In this document: positions 25,731 to 34,951 of the stretch, piece by piece
How positions within the stretch are numbered: position 1 is the stretch's first letter
Layout of the letters: every line of letters starts with the position of its first letter
NCBI GenBank assembly: GCA_009911365.1
Contig: QXXF01000021.1
Coordinates: forward strand, 1-64,000
Source of the DNA: Clostridiales bacterium
GTDB lineage: Bacteria > Bacillota > Clostridia > Peptostreptococcales > Anaerovoracaceae
DNA length: 64,000 nucleotides
Reading direction: 5' to 3'
Notes under the pieces: model-generated
Told to the model about the DNA's origin: nothing
Seen by the model: the letters and a program-made list of their open reading frames with translations, nothing else
Databases searched by the model: none
Made by a program: the position numbers and the translations under genes

Positions 25731-27827
25731 TTACTTCTTGGGCTTTTGCTTCTTGGTCTGCTTCAACTCGATTTTGTAATTAACGTATTTGTCGCCTGTG
25801 TCACAAAGCAGCACATCAGCGTCATAGGTCTTGCCCGTTTTCTCGGAATACAAGCCTTTCACGGCTGCCCTGCCTTTGCTAAGCAGGGCGGCGGCAATCG
25901 TGGCGGTCAGCTCCTTTTTCTTGCCCGTGAAAAAGCGGTCATTCTTCCACATGGAAAACTGGCAGTCACGGTTATTGCAGTAGAAATTTTTCTGTCCCTC
26001 ATAGACGGGAGAGCCGCACCGGGGGCATTTGCCTATCTCTTTTTTCTCCGGGGCAAACAGCTTTTTCTTTTCCTCCGGGACGGCAGAATATTCTTTGACA
26101 AGCCCCGCCGCCATAGCTTCAATGTCCTGCATGAAGCTGTCCGGGTCGGCGTTCCCTTTTGCAATCTCCGTCAAGGCGTTTTCCCATTCGGCGGTCAGCT
26201 TCGGGCTTGTGAGAATGTCGGGCAGGACGGCGACAAGGTTCTTGCCGTCTTTGGTGGGGATAAGCTGCTTTTTCTTCCGTTCCACAAAGCCCGCCTGCAC
26301 AAGTTTTTCCAGTACCGCCGCACGGGTGGCGGGAGTGCCTAAGCCTTTTCGCTCTGCGTCCTCTGATATGTCCCCGCTTCCCGCACGTTCCATAGCGGAC
26401 AGTAACGTATCTTCCGTATAGGCTTTCGGGGGCGTTGTGTCGTGGGCGGTCATGCCTGCCTTTGCCGTGATTTCCTGTCCCTCGGACAGTTCCGGCAGGG
26501 CGTTTTCTTTTGTGCTTTTTTCTTCCTCCGGCTTCGCTTTCAAGGTGGCACGGAAGCGGCGTTCCAGTTCCTTAAAGCCCTCGCATTTTACTGTTTTCCC
26601 CTTTGCGGTAAAGGTCACGCCGCCGCAGGAAAAGGAAGCAGTCACGGCTTCATAGCGGTAGGGCTGTGCCGTTGCGGATAACAGTTTCATGGAGAGCAGG
26701 AGCAGGATATTTCTTTCACTTTCCGGCAGGCTGCCTTTATCCGTTTTTACCGCTTCGGCGGTGGGGATAATGGCGTGGTGGTCGGAAACTTTTTTGCTGT
26801 TCAGTATGCGGGAATAGTCCGGGGAGAGGTCAACGCCCTTTGCAAAGTCCAGTGTGCCGAAAAGCCCGGACACGATATTTTCAGCGGTGGGGAGCATATC
26901 GTCCGTTAAATACTGGCTGTCCGTCCGGGGGTAGGTGCATAGCTTTTTTTCATAGAGTGATTGGGTGTAGTCAAGGGTCTGCTTGGCGGTGTAGCCGTAA
27001 AGCCTGTTTGCTTCCCGCTGCAAGGTCGTGAGGTCGTAAAGGCGGGGCGGGTTCTCGGTCTTTTCCTCATGGATAAGGGAAGTGCATACCGCCGTTTCCC
27101 CGTCACAATCCGCACGGAGCTTTTCGGCTTCTTTTTTTTCTGTGTAGGGCGGGCTTGCCGCTTCAAAAGTGCCGTCCCCGATACGCACCACATAATATTT
27201 TTTCTTTTCAAAATTCTGTATGGCGTTGTCCCGTTCCACAAGCAGGGAAAGGGTCGGTGTCTGTACCCGCCCCACGTTCAAGGTGTGGTTGTAGAGGACG
27301 GAGAAAAGGCGGGTCGCATTGATACCGATAAGCCAATCAGCCTTTGCCCGGCATAGTGCGGAGTGGTAAAGCGGGTCGTAGTCGTGTCCGTCCCGCAAAT
27401 CTTCAAAGCCCTGCTTGATTGCGCTTTCCTCCATGCTGCTGATCCACAAGCGGGAGAACGGTTTTTCACACCCGGCTTTCTCATAGACAAATCGGAAAAT
27501 CAGTTCCCCCTCACGCCCTGCGTCCGTGGCGCACACAAGAGCGTCAACGTCCTTTCTGTGCATGAGGTTTTTCAAGGTTTCAAACTGTTCTTCCTTGTCC
27601 GGGGATATGACGGTTTCCCACGTCCGGGGCAGGATTGGTAAGTCCTCATAACGCCACTTCTTAAAATCTCCATAGTGGGTAGCGTCCGCAAGTCCCGCAA
27701 GGTGTCCCACGCACCAACTGACGATAAAACCGCCGCCCTCCATGTAGCCGTCCTTTCTTTCGTCTGCGCCGATTACAGCGGCTATACTCATAGCAACACT
27801 CGGCTTTTCTGCGATTACTAACTGCAT
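25731..27827 (-). CDS. topB: DNA topoisomerase III of the ICE
   Basis: A 698-residue type IA topoisomerase. The Toprim domain starts at once (MQLVIAEKPSVAMSIAAVIG), the DAGREGELIFR motif follows near residue 105, and the catalytic Tyr is in LCTYPRTDSQYL. One C-terminal zinc ribbon is seen (CPRCGSPVYEG and CNNRDCQF). It probably resolves strand links during conjugative replication. The start at 27827 has AAAGGAGATATTTTT before it; the open frame upstream overlaps the Cys-rich gene. It lies 14 bases after that gene and before oriT copy B. Confidence 0.93.
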   Translation of the reverse strand: MQLVIAEKPSVAMSIAAVIGADERKDGYMEGGGFIVSWCVGHLAGLADATHYGDFKKWRYEDLPILPRTWETVISPDKEEQFETLKNLMHRKDVDALVCATDAGREGELIFRFVYEKAGCEKPFSRLWISSMEESAIKQGFEDLRDGHDYDPLYHSALCRAKADWLIGINATRLFSVLYNHTLNVGRVQTPTLSLLVERDNAIQNFEKKKYYVVRIGDGTFEAASPPYTEKKEAEKLRADCDGETAVCTSLIHEEKTENPPRLYDLTTLQREANRLYGYTAKQTLDYTQSLYEKKLCTYPRTDSQYLTDDMLPTAENIVSGLFGTLDFAKGVDLSPDYSRILNSKKVSDHHAIIPTAEAVKTDKGSLPESERNILLLLSMKLLSATAQPYRYEAVTASFSCGGVTFTAKGKTVKCEGFKELERRFRATLKAKPEEEKSTKENALPELSEGQEITAKAGMTAHDTTPPKAYTEDTLLSAMERAGSGDISEDAERKGLGTPATRAAVLEKLVQAGFVERKKKQLIPTKDGKNLVAVLPDILTSPKLTAEWENALTEIAKGNADPDSFMQDIEAMAAGLVKEYSAVPEEKKKLFAPEKKEIGKCPRCGSPVYEGQKNFYCNNRDCQFSMWKNDRFFTGKKKELTATIAAALLSKGRAAVKGLYSEKTGKTYDADVLLCDTGDKYVNYKIELKQTKKQKPKK

Positions 27828-27841
27828 AAAAATATCTCCTT

Positions 27842-28039
27842 TCAGTGTTCCGGCTCGGTATGCTTTTTTGCCTGTAATTTCTTGATACAATATCCGATAC
27901 AAGGGGCTTGCCCCTTGTGGTAAGGGCAGCCAACGCAAGCCGGGGAATGGGGGACGGGCGGCGTGTCGTCCCCATGCCGCCCGTGTCCCGGTTTCTGTGT
28001 CATCATCTTTTCAAAAGGGCTGTCTGTAAACCACGTCAT
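27842..28039 (-). CDS. Small cysteine-rich ICE protein
   Basis: A 65-residue protein with a Cys/His cluster, PACVGCPYHKGQAPCIGYC, that could bind a metal. ATG overlaps the DUF4366 stop (ATGA), indicating coupled translation in the T4SS operon. I do not know its function; similar small Cys-rich proteins occur at this position in related elements. Confidence 0.6.
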   Translation of the reverse strand: MTWFTDSPFEKMMTQKPGHGRHGDDTPPVPHSPACVGCPYHKGQAPCIGYCIKKLQAKKHTEPEH

Positions 28040-28836
28040 ACGCTGTCCCCCGTATCTTCCTCAAACTCTGTTTCCCCGGTGTCTGTGTCCGTTTCGGTGT
28101 CCTCCGTATCGTCCCCGGTGTCGTCCCCGTAACCGTCATAATCGGTTTCGTCCTCATAGTCCGTATCTTCCTCGTCCTCGTCAAAGTCAAAGTCGGAAAA
28201 ATCGGGGCTGCCTTTTACGGTTTCCTTTGGCTTGATGTACTTGAAATAATAGAACGCCCCGCCGCCTGCAAAGAGTGTCAGCAGAAAGAGCAGGAGCAGG
28301 CTTTTTGTGCCTTTGCTGTCTTTTGGCTGTTCCGGCTCGGCTTCGGTTTCCGGCTCGGTTTCTTTTTCTGCGCCGATACAGGAATTGCGGTTGTTAAGGC
28401 ATACGGGGCAGCTTTCGTTGACCGCCCCGGCTTCGCATTTTTCCTTGCAGGTGCAGGTCTGCGGCATTACCGTTGTTTCTTCTTTTTCCCCGTCCTCAAT
28501 GAGTGCCATAAGGTCGGCTTCGTCTACCATGTTGAGGAAATGCACGGTGTTTTCCCCCTCGGCGGCACGGTCGATAAGGATATAAAAATAATTCCCGTTC
28601 TTGGTGGTTACTGTGATAAGCTGCTTGTTTTCTCCCCAAATATCATCTACAAGCGTTGCGTTGCCCTCCGGGGTCAGCGGGTCGCTTGGGTTTATGGTTT
28701 CCTCCGGCTCTGGTGCAGGTGTTTCAATTACTTCGTATTCCTCCCCGCCGCCTGCGTAGGCGGTCATGGAAAAGCCGCCCGTAAGGATAAGGGCGGCGGC
28801 AAGTGCTACAAAGGTATGTAAGATTTTTTTACTCAT
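28036..28836 (-). CDS. DUF4366 surface/membrane protein
   Basis: A 266-residue protein with a signal peptide (KKILHTFVALAAALILTGGF, then SMTAYAGG), an extracellular part with two Cys clusters (CTCKEKCEAGAV and CPVCLNNRNSC), one transmembrane segment (SLLLLFLLTLFAGGGAFYYF), and a very acidic cytoplasmic tail of Asp/Glu/Thr repeats. The architecture is that of DUF4366 in Tn1549-like elements, probably a T4SS accessory in the envelope. The start at 28836 follows CAGGAGGACACCGAGA. It overlaps the DUF4315 stop by 8 bp. Confidence 0.82.
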   Translation of the reverse strand: MSKKILHTFVALAAALILTGGFSMTAYAGGGEEYEVIETPAPEPEETINPSDPLTPEGNATLVDDIWGENKQLITVTTKNGNYFYILIDRAAEGENTVHFLNMVDEADLMALIEDGEKEETTVMPQTCTCKEKCEAGAVNESCPVCLNNRNSCIGAEKETEPETEAEPEQPKDSKGTKSLLLLFLLTLFAGGGAFYYFKYIKPKETVKGSPDFSDFDFDEDEEDTDYEDETDYDGYGDDTGDDTEDTETDTDTGETEFEEDTGDSV

Positions 28837-29089
28837 TCTCGGTGTCCTCCTGTCTTGAAAAAAGGCTGCTGTTTGCGGTTGCTGTTGTTGTTGCGGCATT
28901 GTCCGGCTTGCCCTGTAAAAAGGTGGAAAGCTCTGCCGGGGTCATGCGTAACGCCCGCACCATTTGTACGATTTGCAGGTTTTCAACTTCGGTTTTCTGT
29001 GCTTCCAGTTCCCGTAGCCTGCTTTGCTGTTTGGAGATTGTTTCTTTTGTTTTCTCAATCTCCGCAACGATACGTTCCAGTTTCATCAT
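28829..29089 (-). CDS. DUF4315 protein
   Basis: An 86-residue helical protein (LERIVAEIEKTKETISKQQS, then RLRELEAQKTEVEN), predicted coiled coil, followed by MTPAELSTFLQGK. This is the DUF4315 family that sits between the NlpC/P60 gene and DUF4366 in CTns. GGAGGAAAATTTTTT precedes ATGATG, so the start could be 29089 or 29086. Function unknown. Confidence 0.8.
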   Translation of the reverse strand: MMKLERIVAEIEKTKETISKQQSRLRELEAQKTEVENLQIVQMVRALRMTPAELSTFLQGKPDNAATTTATANSSLFSRQEDTENE

Positions 29090-29115
29090 AAAAAATTTTC
29101 CTCCTGTTATGTTTG

Positions 29116-31092
29116 TCATGGTAAACGCCCGTAGGCGTAGAAGTGTTGCTGCCAATACGGGGTATTGACGGAAGCGTAGGAAATGGGGTTGCCGCAATGT
29201 ATCATCATGCCGTTGCCCGCATATATCCCTACATGGCTGACTGCCGAACCGCTGTCATAAGTCCCCGTGAAAAAGATAATGTCCCCCGGCTTGGCTTCGC
29301 TCGGTGCTATGGGCGTTGTGTAATTGAAAATGCCCTGCGCCGTTGTCCTGCCTACACTCCCTGCGCCGGAATGGTTGATTACCCAACACACAAAGCCCGA
29401 ACAGTCAAAGGAAGTGGACGGGGAGCTGCCGCCCCATACATAGGGGTAGCCTAAGTATTTTTCCGCTTCCGCAATCATGGCGGCAAAGCGTTCATCAGAG
29501 AGGGCTTCCGGCGGTATCTCATAGTCTGTGTACTGCCCGCCGCCCGGTGTGCCTGTTGCGTAGTCCTCCCCGAACACGTCCGGCTTGTTGCCTTTGGTTT
29601 CCATGTAAATGTCAAACATTTCTTTCTGTTCCGGGGTTAGGAGTTCCCCGGCAAGGGTTTCAATGTTTTTATTGGTTAATGTCACATGGAGAATGTAATA
29701 GTCGTAGGGGACTTCCTCGGTGGTGGTTTCCCCGGTTTCCGGGTCGGTGGTGGTTTCCGTGCGGTAGCGTGTCTGTATTTCTTCCCGCAGGGTAAGGGTG
29801 TACTGCTTTTCAAACAATGCCTGCAATTCTGCCTGTGCTTCCTGCCTTGTGTAGTCGTAGAGCTTGGCGGTAAGGTAGGACGCAAGGGCAAAGGGGTCAT
29901 GCCCGATCTCGTCAAGGTGGTACTGGTATTCGTCATAATCGGGATAATCGGTTTCTATGTCTGCGATTTCCTCCCGCAAGTCTTTTTCCAGTTCCTTGTA
30001 ATCGGCTTCCACTTCCCGGATTGCTTCGTCCTCGGCGGTGTAGGAAGTGCCAACGATAGAGGAAACGCCGCCCTGTATGATAGCAGCGCAGGAAGATAGC
30101 CCGGTAAATATCATCACGATTAAAAGCAGGAACACGGAAGCGGTCAGTATGCCTTTCCAGTGGCGGGCAATAAAGTCCGTTGTCTTTTTCGTGGCTTCCC
30201 CTGCGGCTTTCCCGGCTTTCTTTGCCGTGCCTGCCGTCTTTCCCGCTGTTTTCCCGGCTTTCTGCGCTGCCCGTAAATCTTTTGCGTACTGCCTTTTTAT
30301 CTGCTGTTTCTGGTGGAAGCGGGAGAGGGGATTGCCTGCAAGCTCCGGGTTCTCTTTCAGTGTCTTATGGTATAAATAATTGGTGTCTGCTTTCATGGAA
30401 GCGGCTTCTGCTTTGGCGGCGGCACGGTAGGGTTTGAGCTTGTGGCTTCGGTAGCCCTCCTTTAGTTTCCGTCCTGCGTAGCCGCCCGCCTTTTCCGCAA
30501 GTTTCTCCGTCTTGTGTGCGCCCTCAACGCCGGAATTTTCTTTCTCCACCTCGCCTACTTTCCCATGCACATAATTCTTGATTTCCCTTATGGGTCTGTC
30601 TGCCGGGTTGTGGTGCAGCTTCCCGTTTGGCGGCTTGTCGGTCTTTTCAAAGTACAGGCGGGTCTTTGCCCGCCCGGTGGCTTCGTCAAATTCCCTTGCG
30701 GCTTTTATGCGTTTCTGCTTGGGTATCTTTTCCCTTGCCGCTTCCAGTCTGTCAGCGGCTTTCTCGGACTTTTTTACATACTTTGCAAGCTCCGGGTCGC
30801 TGCGCTCCGCTTCGGAAAATTGCAGGCGGGAAGCCTGTTTCCCTGTGGCTTCCTGCGCCTGCTTTGCTTCCTTTTTTGCCTTTCTGCGGCGTTTCTTTGC
30901 CCTGTGACGCTGCCTTTCGGTGGCGGCACGGTCAAAGGCTTTCCCGGTCACGTTTTCCGCTGTATCGCCGGAAAAATCGTCTGTTTCCCTCTGGCTTTTC
31001 CGGGTCTGTTCCCCGGTTGCCTTGTTGATTTCCACAACGCCGTCACGGGTCATTTTCTGCGTGGTCTTTGCCTTTGCCTTAAACTCCTGCAA
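29116..31092 (-). CDS. NlpC/P60 cell-wall hydrolase with membrane anchor (T4SS)
   Basis: A 658-residue bifunctional-style transfer protein. Residues 1-310 are highly basic and repetitive (Lys/Arg/Ala-rich), then a single transmembrane helix (ILTASVFLLLIVMIFTGLSS), then an outer region, and a C-terminal NlpC/P60 domain (546-658) with Cys564 (FDCSGFVCW) and His620 (SHVGIYAG). It opens peptidoglycan for the mating channel, like the VirB1-type hydrolases. The start is a TTG at 31092 with GGAGG nine bases upstream; the same arrangement starts VirB4. It is 6 bases from the Mom-like gene stop. Confidence 0.88.
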   Translation of the reverse strand: MQEFKAKAKTTQKMTRDGVVEINKATGEQTRKSQRETDDFSGDTAENVTGKAFDRAATERQRHRAKKRRRKAKKEAKQAQEATGKQASRLQFSEAERSDPELAKYVKKSEKAADRLEAAREKIPKQKRIKAAREFDEATGRAKTRLYFEKTDKPPNGKLHHNPADRPIREIKNYVHGKVGEVEKENSGVEGAHKTEKLAEKAGGYAGRKLKEGYRSHKLKPYRAAAKAEAASMKADTNYLYHKTLKENPELAGNPLSRFHQKQQIKRQYAKDLRAAQKAGKTAGKTAGTAKKAGKAAGEATKKTTDFIARHWKGILTASVFLLLIVMIFTGLSSCAAIIQGGVSSIVGTSYTAEDEAIREVEADYKELEKDLREEIADIETDYPDYDEYQYHLDEIGHDPFALASYLTAKLYDYTRQEAQAELQALFEKQYTLTLREEIQTRYRTETTTDPETGETTTEEVPYDYYILHVTLTNKNIETLAGELLTPEQKEMFDIYMETKGNKPDVFGEDYATGTPGGGQYTDYEIPPEALSDERFAAMIAEAEKYLGYPYVWGGSSPSTSFDCSGFVCWVINHSGAGSVGRTTAQGIFNYTTPIAPSEAKPGDIIFFTGTYDSGSAVSHVGIYAGNGMMIHCGNPISYASVNTPYWQQHFYAYGRLP

Positions 31093-31098
31093 GGTCTG

Positions 31099-31899
31099 TT
31101 ACCTCCTTTCTGCCTGCCCGTATTTCTGCGGGTTGTAGCGGCATATATCCCGGTTGAAGCGGGGCTGCGCTATCTGCGTATACTGCCTTTGCCCGGTGCG
31201 GACGGCAAAATATAAATCTTTGTCTTTGGGTCGGGGTAAGCCCGTGTACTGCGGGTAGCTGTTCAAGATGTTTTTTGCTTCCACGGTCAGCGGGTAGATA
31301 TAGCGGAACATACGCCCGTTTATCTTCTCAATCCCCTTTGCGGCGCAAAAGTCATAGGTCAGCCAACATTTCTTTTTTACGCCCTCTAGGGCGGCGTTCT
31401 CGGCTAAGAGCTGCCCGGCACTCCGGGGGTGTATCTTCTCCCCGGTTGCGCTGTCCCGGTAAACGCTCGTTGTGAAATGCCCTAAGTAGCGGAAATTTGA
31501 CGCTTGGTACATATAGCCGCATTTCCCCATAATGCCGTCTGCAAGTGTGTAAAGGAAAAGGCAGCCCGTGTTGTCCCGTACCCAACGTGTGAGTGCGGAG
31601 AGCGCAAGGCTGCCAAAATACCCGGTGTGGTTCTTTTCCGGGAGAAAGCACATTTTTCCGATTTCCACATAGGACGCTGTTGTAAGGTCATGCGCCGGGA
31701 AAATCTTCCTTATCGTCTGTAAGGGCTGCGTCCCCCAACCTAACAGGGCAACGCCGGAAAGATGCCCGCCCTCAAAAAAACCTAAATAGCATTTGTTCAG
31801 ACGGGGCAGCACCTTTGAATAATGGTATCTGCGGATAAACGCAACCGCTGTGTCCGGGTCAATCTTCTGTACGGTCACGGCTGCTTTTTTATGTCCCAT
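31099..31899 (-). CDS. Mom-like DNA modification (GNAT-fold) protein
   Basis: A 266-residue protein embedded between virB4 and the NlpC/P60 gene. Features are IRRYHYSKVLPRLNKCYLGF, GVALLGWGTQ, EIGKMCFLPEKNHTGYFGSL and LFLYTLADGIMGKCGYMYQA. This pattern recalls the phage Mu Mom family, GNAT-like enzymes that convert adenine to a carbamoylmethyl form and so block restriction. I assign it by recollection of that family, not by a search. The start at 31899 follows GGAGGAACTTGCCA, inside the virB4 3' end (11-bp overlap). If correct, the element would mark its own DNA before or during transfer. Confidence 0.6.
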   Translation of the reverse strand: MGHKKAAVTVQKIDPDTAVAFIRRYHYSKVLPRLNKCYLGFFEGGHLSGVALLGWGTQPLQTIRKIFPAHDLTTASYVEIGKMCFLPEKNHTGYFGSLALSALTRWVRDNTGCLFLYTLADGIMGKCGYMYQASNFRYLGHFTTSVYRDSATGEKIHPRSAGQLLAENAALEGVKKKCWLTYDFCAAKGIEKINGRMFRYIYPLTVEAKNILNSYPQYTGLPRPKDKDLYFAVRTGQRQYTQIAQPRFNRDICRYNPQKYGQAERR

Positions 31900-34318
31900 T
31901 GGCAAGTTCCTCCGGGCGTGTCGTCATTATGCGGTAAAGCTCCGTGTCTGTCGGGAAGCGGTCTACAAAGGGCAGGATCACATTCCCGTAGAAGATAAGC
32001 CCCTGCCCGGCTTCAGAGTGGGTCACATAGGAAAGCTGCTTATTGGATATGCCTAACTGTTTCGCCAAAATCTGCCTGTCGCCGCCCGCTTGGTTCAGCA
32101 TATAGATAAAGTCGGAGTTCTCAAAGATATTTTCGATTTCCCGGCTTGCAAGCAGGTCTTTGACGTTCTGCGTTATGCCTGTCGGTATGCCGCCCCATTT
32201 TCTGAAACGCTTCCAAATCTCCACGGAATAGGCGGCTGTCTGTTCCTCCTTTAACAGCAGGTGAAATTCATCACAATAGAACCATGTGTTAGCGTGGAGT
32301 TCCCTGTTCTCGGTCACACGCCCCCAAACTTGGTCTTGTATGATAAGCATACCTAACTTTTTGAGCTGCTTGCCTAATTCCTTAATGTCAAAGCAGACAA
32401 GGCGGTTATGTATGTCTATGTTGGTGCGGTGGTTGAACACGTTAAGGCTTCCATGCACATACAGTTCCAGTGCGGCGGCTACCCGTGCGGCTTCCGCTTC
32501 CGGCTGCTTCTTTAGTGCGTTGTATAAATCTTCCAGTATCGGCATTTTGGACGGTTCGGGGTCTGCAAGGTATTCCCGGTAGACTTCCCGCACGGCTCTG
32601 TCAATGACGGTCTTTTCGATAGGCTCTAAGCCGCTTTTGCCGCCAACGACAAGCTCACAAAGGGAAAGGATAAAATCGCTTTTCAGCGACAGGGGGCTTT
32701 CGTCCTCGGAATAATTGAGGTTCAAGTCCATAGGGTTCACAAAGTCCCTGCTTGTGGGGGAGATTTTCACTACCTGCCCGCCTAAACGGTTGACAAGCGG
32801 CGCATACTCGGCTTCCGGGTCGCATATCAGGATACAGTCCTTTTTGTCTGCCACAAGGAATACGTTAGTGATCTCACGCTTGGCAGAAAAGCTCTTGCCG
32901 CTTCCCGGCGTTCCCAAAATCAAGCCGTTAGGGTTTTTGAGCTTCTTCCTGTCCGCAAGTATCATGTTGCTTGAAAGTGCGTTCAAGCCGTAGTAGAGGG
33001 CTTCCCCGTTCTGGAAAAGCTCCTGCGTGGTAAACGGCACGAAAATAGCCGTGCTTGACGTGGTAAGCCCCCGCTGTATGGGAATGTCATTCAGTCCCAA
33101 AGGCAGGGACGACACAAGCCCGGCTTCCTGCTGATAGTCAAGGCGCACAAGGGAACAGTTGGCTTTCTGCGCCACGCCCGCCGTCTGGAATATCTGGTTT
33201 TCAAGCTGCTGCCTGTTGTCCGCAAGGTTTACCACAAGGAACGTGAGTAAAAACATTCGCTCGTTGCGGCTCTGCAAGTCCCGCAAAAGGTCTTTGGCGT
33301 CCCCGCCGTAGGTGGCAAGGTCGGACGGTATAATATCCATGTCGTAGCCGCTGCGTACCGCCTTTTTCTGCTCGGCTATCTTCATTGCGTCAAGGTCGGT
33401 AATCTTGCGCTTTACCGTCTTTATGGCTTCGCTCTGGTCGATACTGCGGATATGCAGGTTTACTAACAAATGCCCCTCTACGTTCAAGAGGTCGGCAAGC
33501 AGGCGGTCATTGAGTTCCGGCGCAAGTATCTGTAAGAACGATACCGCCCCGGTCTTGTCCCCCATGTTAAACATTCGCCCATTCTTAAATGCGAATGAGG
33601 GCGGTGCGATAAAGTCCTTTGTGGAAAGCCCGGACGGTACAAGCCATTTCCAGTTGAACATGAAACGCCTGTCCCCGTCCGGGTGGAAAATGCCGTGCAG
33701 CACTTCAAGCCGTTCTTTCCCGTCAAGGGGCTTGTTTGCCGCCCCTAAGACTTTGAGGTGGTTCAATATGTCCGTTTCCAGTCTGGAGAGCCGTGATTTT
33801 GCGTTTTTAAGGCTGTCGGCTTCCAGTGTGAATGTAAGGTACTTTTTCTTGATAAGCCCGTTGTTGCCCTTTGCAAGCTGATTTTGCAGCATGGCGGCGT
33901 ATTCCTCCCGCACATCATCAAAACCGTCCTGCTGCGGCGGTATGGCGATACTCTTTGCAAAGTCCCCCTCCCCGGCGACACGGTTTATAAAGGTAAGCTG
34001 CAAACCCACGGAGCTGTCAAGTGAGTTGTAGAAGTCGCAGAGGGCTTCAAAGGTTGCGGTCTTGTCGTCCGGCTGTGCAAGCTGATAGTTGATGTCGGAA
34101 AACTCAATGCTCTTGGAGAAAAGACTGTCCTTTACCCGGCATATCCCGTCCGGGTACATGGTTTCATACGGGATTGTCTGCTGTGCGGTGTGCTTTTTCC
34201 CGTCCCCCTTTGCCTGCCGCATGAGGGCGGCTATCTCTTTTTTCTCTGCCCGTGAGAGCTTTATTTTCTCTTTTGCCTGCTGTTTTTGCGGTCTGTCTTT
34301 GATAGCTTTTTTTCGCAA
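31889..34318 (-). CDS. virB4: VirB4-type T4SS ATPase
   Basis: An 809-residue ATPase that powers the conjugation channel. Walker A is GTPGSGKS (469-476) in NGLILGTPGSGKSFSAKREI, and Walker B-like hydrophobic residues end in FYCDEFH. The N-terminal 45 residues are Lys-rich. The start is a TTG at 34318 with GGAGG nine bases upstream; homologues as I recall them share LSRAEKKEIAALMRQAKGDG, so the long form is likely. That makes a 155-bp overlap with the PrgI gene, in a different frame. Confidence 0.92.
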   Translation of the reverse strand: MRKKAIKDRPQKQQAKEKIKLSRAEKKEIAALMRQAKGDGKKHTAQQTIPYETMYPDGICRVKDSLFSKSIEFSDINYQLAQPDDKTATFEALCDFYNSLDSSVGLQLTFINRVAGEGDFAKSIAIPPQQDGFDDVREEYAAMLQNQLAKGNNGLIKKKYLTFTLEADSLKNAKSRLSRLETDILNHLKVLGAANKPLDGKERLEVLHGIFHPDGDRRFMFNWKWLVPSGLSTKDFIAPPSFAFKNGRMFNMGDKTGAVSFLQILAPELNDRLLADLLNVEGHLLVNLHIRSIDQSEAIKTVKRKITDLDAMKIAEQKKAVRSGYDMDIIPSDLATYGGDAKDLLRDLQSRNERMFLLTFLVVNLADNRQQLENQIFQTAGVAQKANCSLVRLDYQQEAGLVSSLPLGLNDIPIQRGLTTSSTAIFVPFTTQELFQNGEALYYGLNALSSNMILADRKKLKNPNGLILGTPGSGKSFSAKREITNVFLVADKKDCILICDPEAEYAPLVNRLGGQVVKISPTSRDFVNPMDLNLNYSEDESPLSLKSDFILSLCELVVGGKSGLEPIEKTVIDRAVREVYREYLADPEPSKMPILEDLYNALKKQPEAEAARVAAALELYVHGSLNVFNHRTNIDIHNRLVCFDIKELGKQLKKLGMLIIQDQVWGRVTENRELHANTWFYCDEFHLLLKEEQTAAYSVEIWKRFRKWGGIPTGITQNVKDLLASREIENIFENSDFIYMLNQAGGDRQILAKQLGISNKQLSYVTHSEAGQGLIFYGNVILPFVDRFPTDTELYRIMTTRPEELANGT

Positions 34319-34670
34319 TGGCTGTTACCTCCCTGTTAAGTTTCCGCTGTTTTTCCAAAACGGCGTAATAGTTTGCTGTCTGGTAGGGTCGTTCCTTTGG
34401 CGTGAGGAAAAACACCTTGATGATGTTGCCTAAAATGGTTTCAAGGGGCTGCCCGTGCTTCTCATACATGGCAAGCATGAAAAAGGGCAGCATGACAAGC
34501 ACCATGATAAAGGTCGCTGCGCTCTGTGGTACGCTGTCCTTAATGAGAAAGAAAAGCGGGACACCCACAACTGCCGCCGCACCAAAACACACAAGCTGCC
34601 GCTTGGTAAGGTTTAGCGCAACCTTGCTCTTTACTTTCGTTAGGTCTTTGGGTACTGTGACGTATGCCAT
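34164..34670 (-). CDS. PrgI-family membrane protein (T4SS)
   Basis: A 168-residue small membrane protein of the T4SS (VirB3-like). Two transmembrane segments lie near residues 28-47 and 50-70 (VCFGAAAVVGVPLFFLIKD; ATFIMVLVMLPFFMLAMYEK). HGQPLETILGNIIKVFFLTP and ERPYQTANYYAVL are the family core. The last 50 residues are very basic (Lys/Arg/Ala) and are encoded by DNA that also encodes the VirB4 N-terminus. AAGGAGGTAACAA precedes the ATG. Family members I recall are often 120-140 residues, so the tail is long. Confidence 0.85.
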   Translation of the reverse strand: MAYVTVPKDLTKVKSKVALNLTKRQLVCFGAAAVVGVPLFFLIKDSVPQSAATFIMVLVMLPFFMLAMYEKHGQPLETILGNIIKVFFLTPKERPYQTANYYAVLEKQRKLNREVTAIAKKSYQRQTAKTAGKRENKALTGREKRDSRPHAAGKGGREKAHRTADNPV

Positions 34671-34695
34671 TTGTTACCTCCTTTCGCTTGTTAGA

Positions 34696-34788
34696 ATGGC
34701 TGCTTTTTTACATGATGTAGGACACCCGCCATTTAGTCATAGACAAGTTAGACTACTTTTTCAGAGATACTTTGTTTTGGGGAAATAG
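34696..34788 (+). pseudogene. Fragment of an HD-domain phosphohydrolase
   Basis: A 30-codon plus-strand stretch encodes MAAFLHDVGHPPFSHRQVRL and ten more residues before a stop. LHDVGHPPFSH is the HD motif region of dGTPase/SAMHD-like phosphohydrolases. Nothing else of such a gene is seen. It lies opposite to the surrounding transfer operon, just outside the PrgI start, in AT-rich DNA. It appears to be debris of an insertion. Confidence 0.55.
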
Positions 34789-34951
34789 CTTTCAAATGCT
34801 GATTTTTCAATGGTTCTCTGAAATCTTTCCTTTATTTCTTGTCATAAATTGCAGAAAAAACTAAAAAAGTTTTTGGCATGATGATATACAATTCATTATC
34901 GTGCATATTATATAAGTGTAAGTGACAATATTTGACAAAGGAGAAATGCCT

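Noticed and set aside
24085-25783. Long plus-strand frames opposite the large ICE gene and topB
   Set aside because: They are shadows of GC-rich coding sequence on the minus strand, without start signals or known domains.
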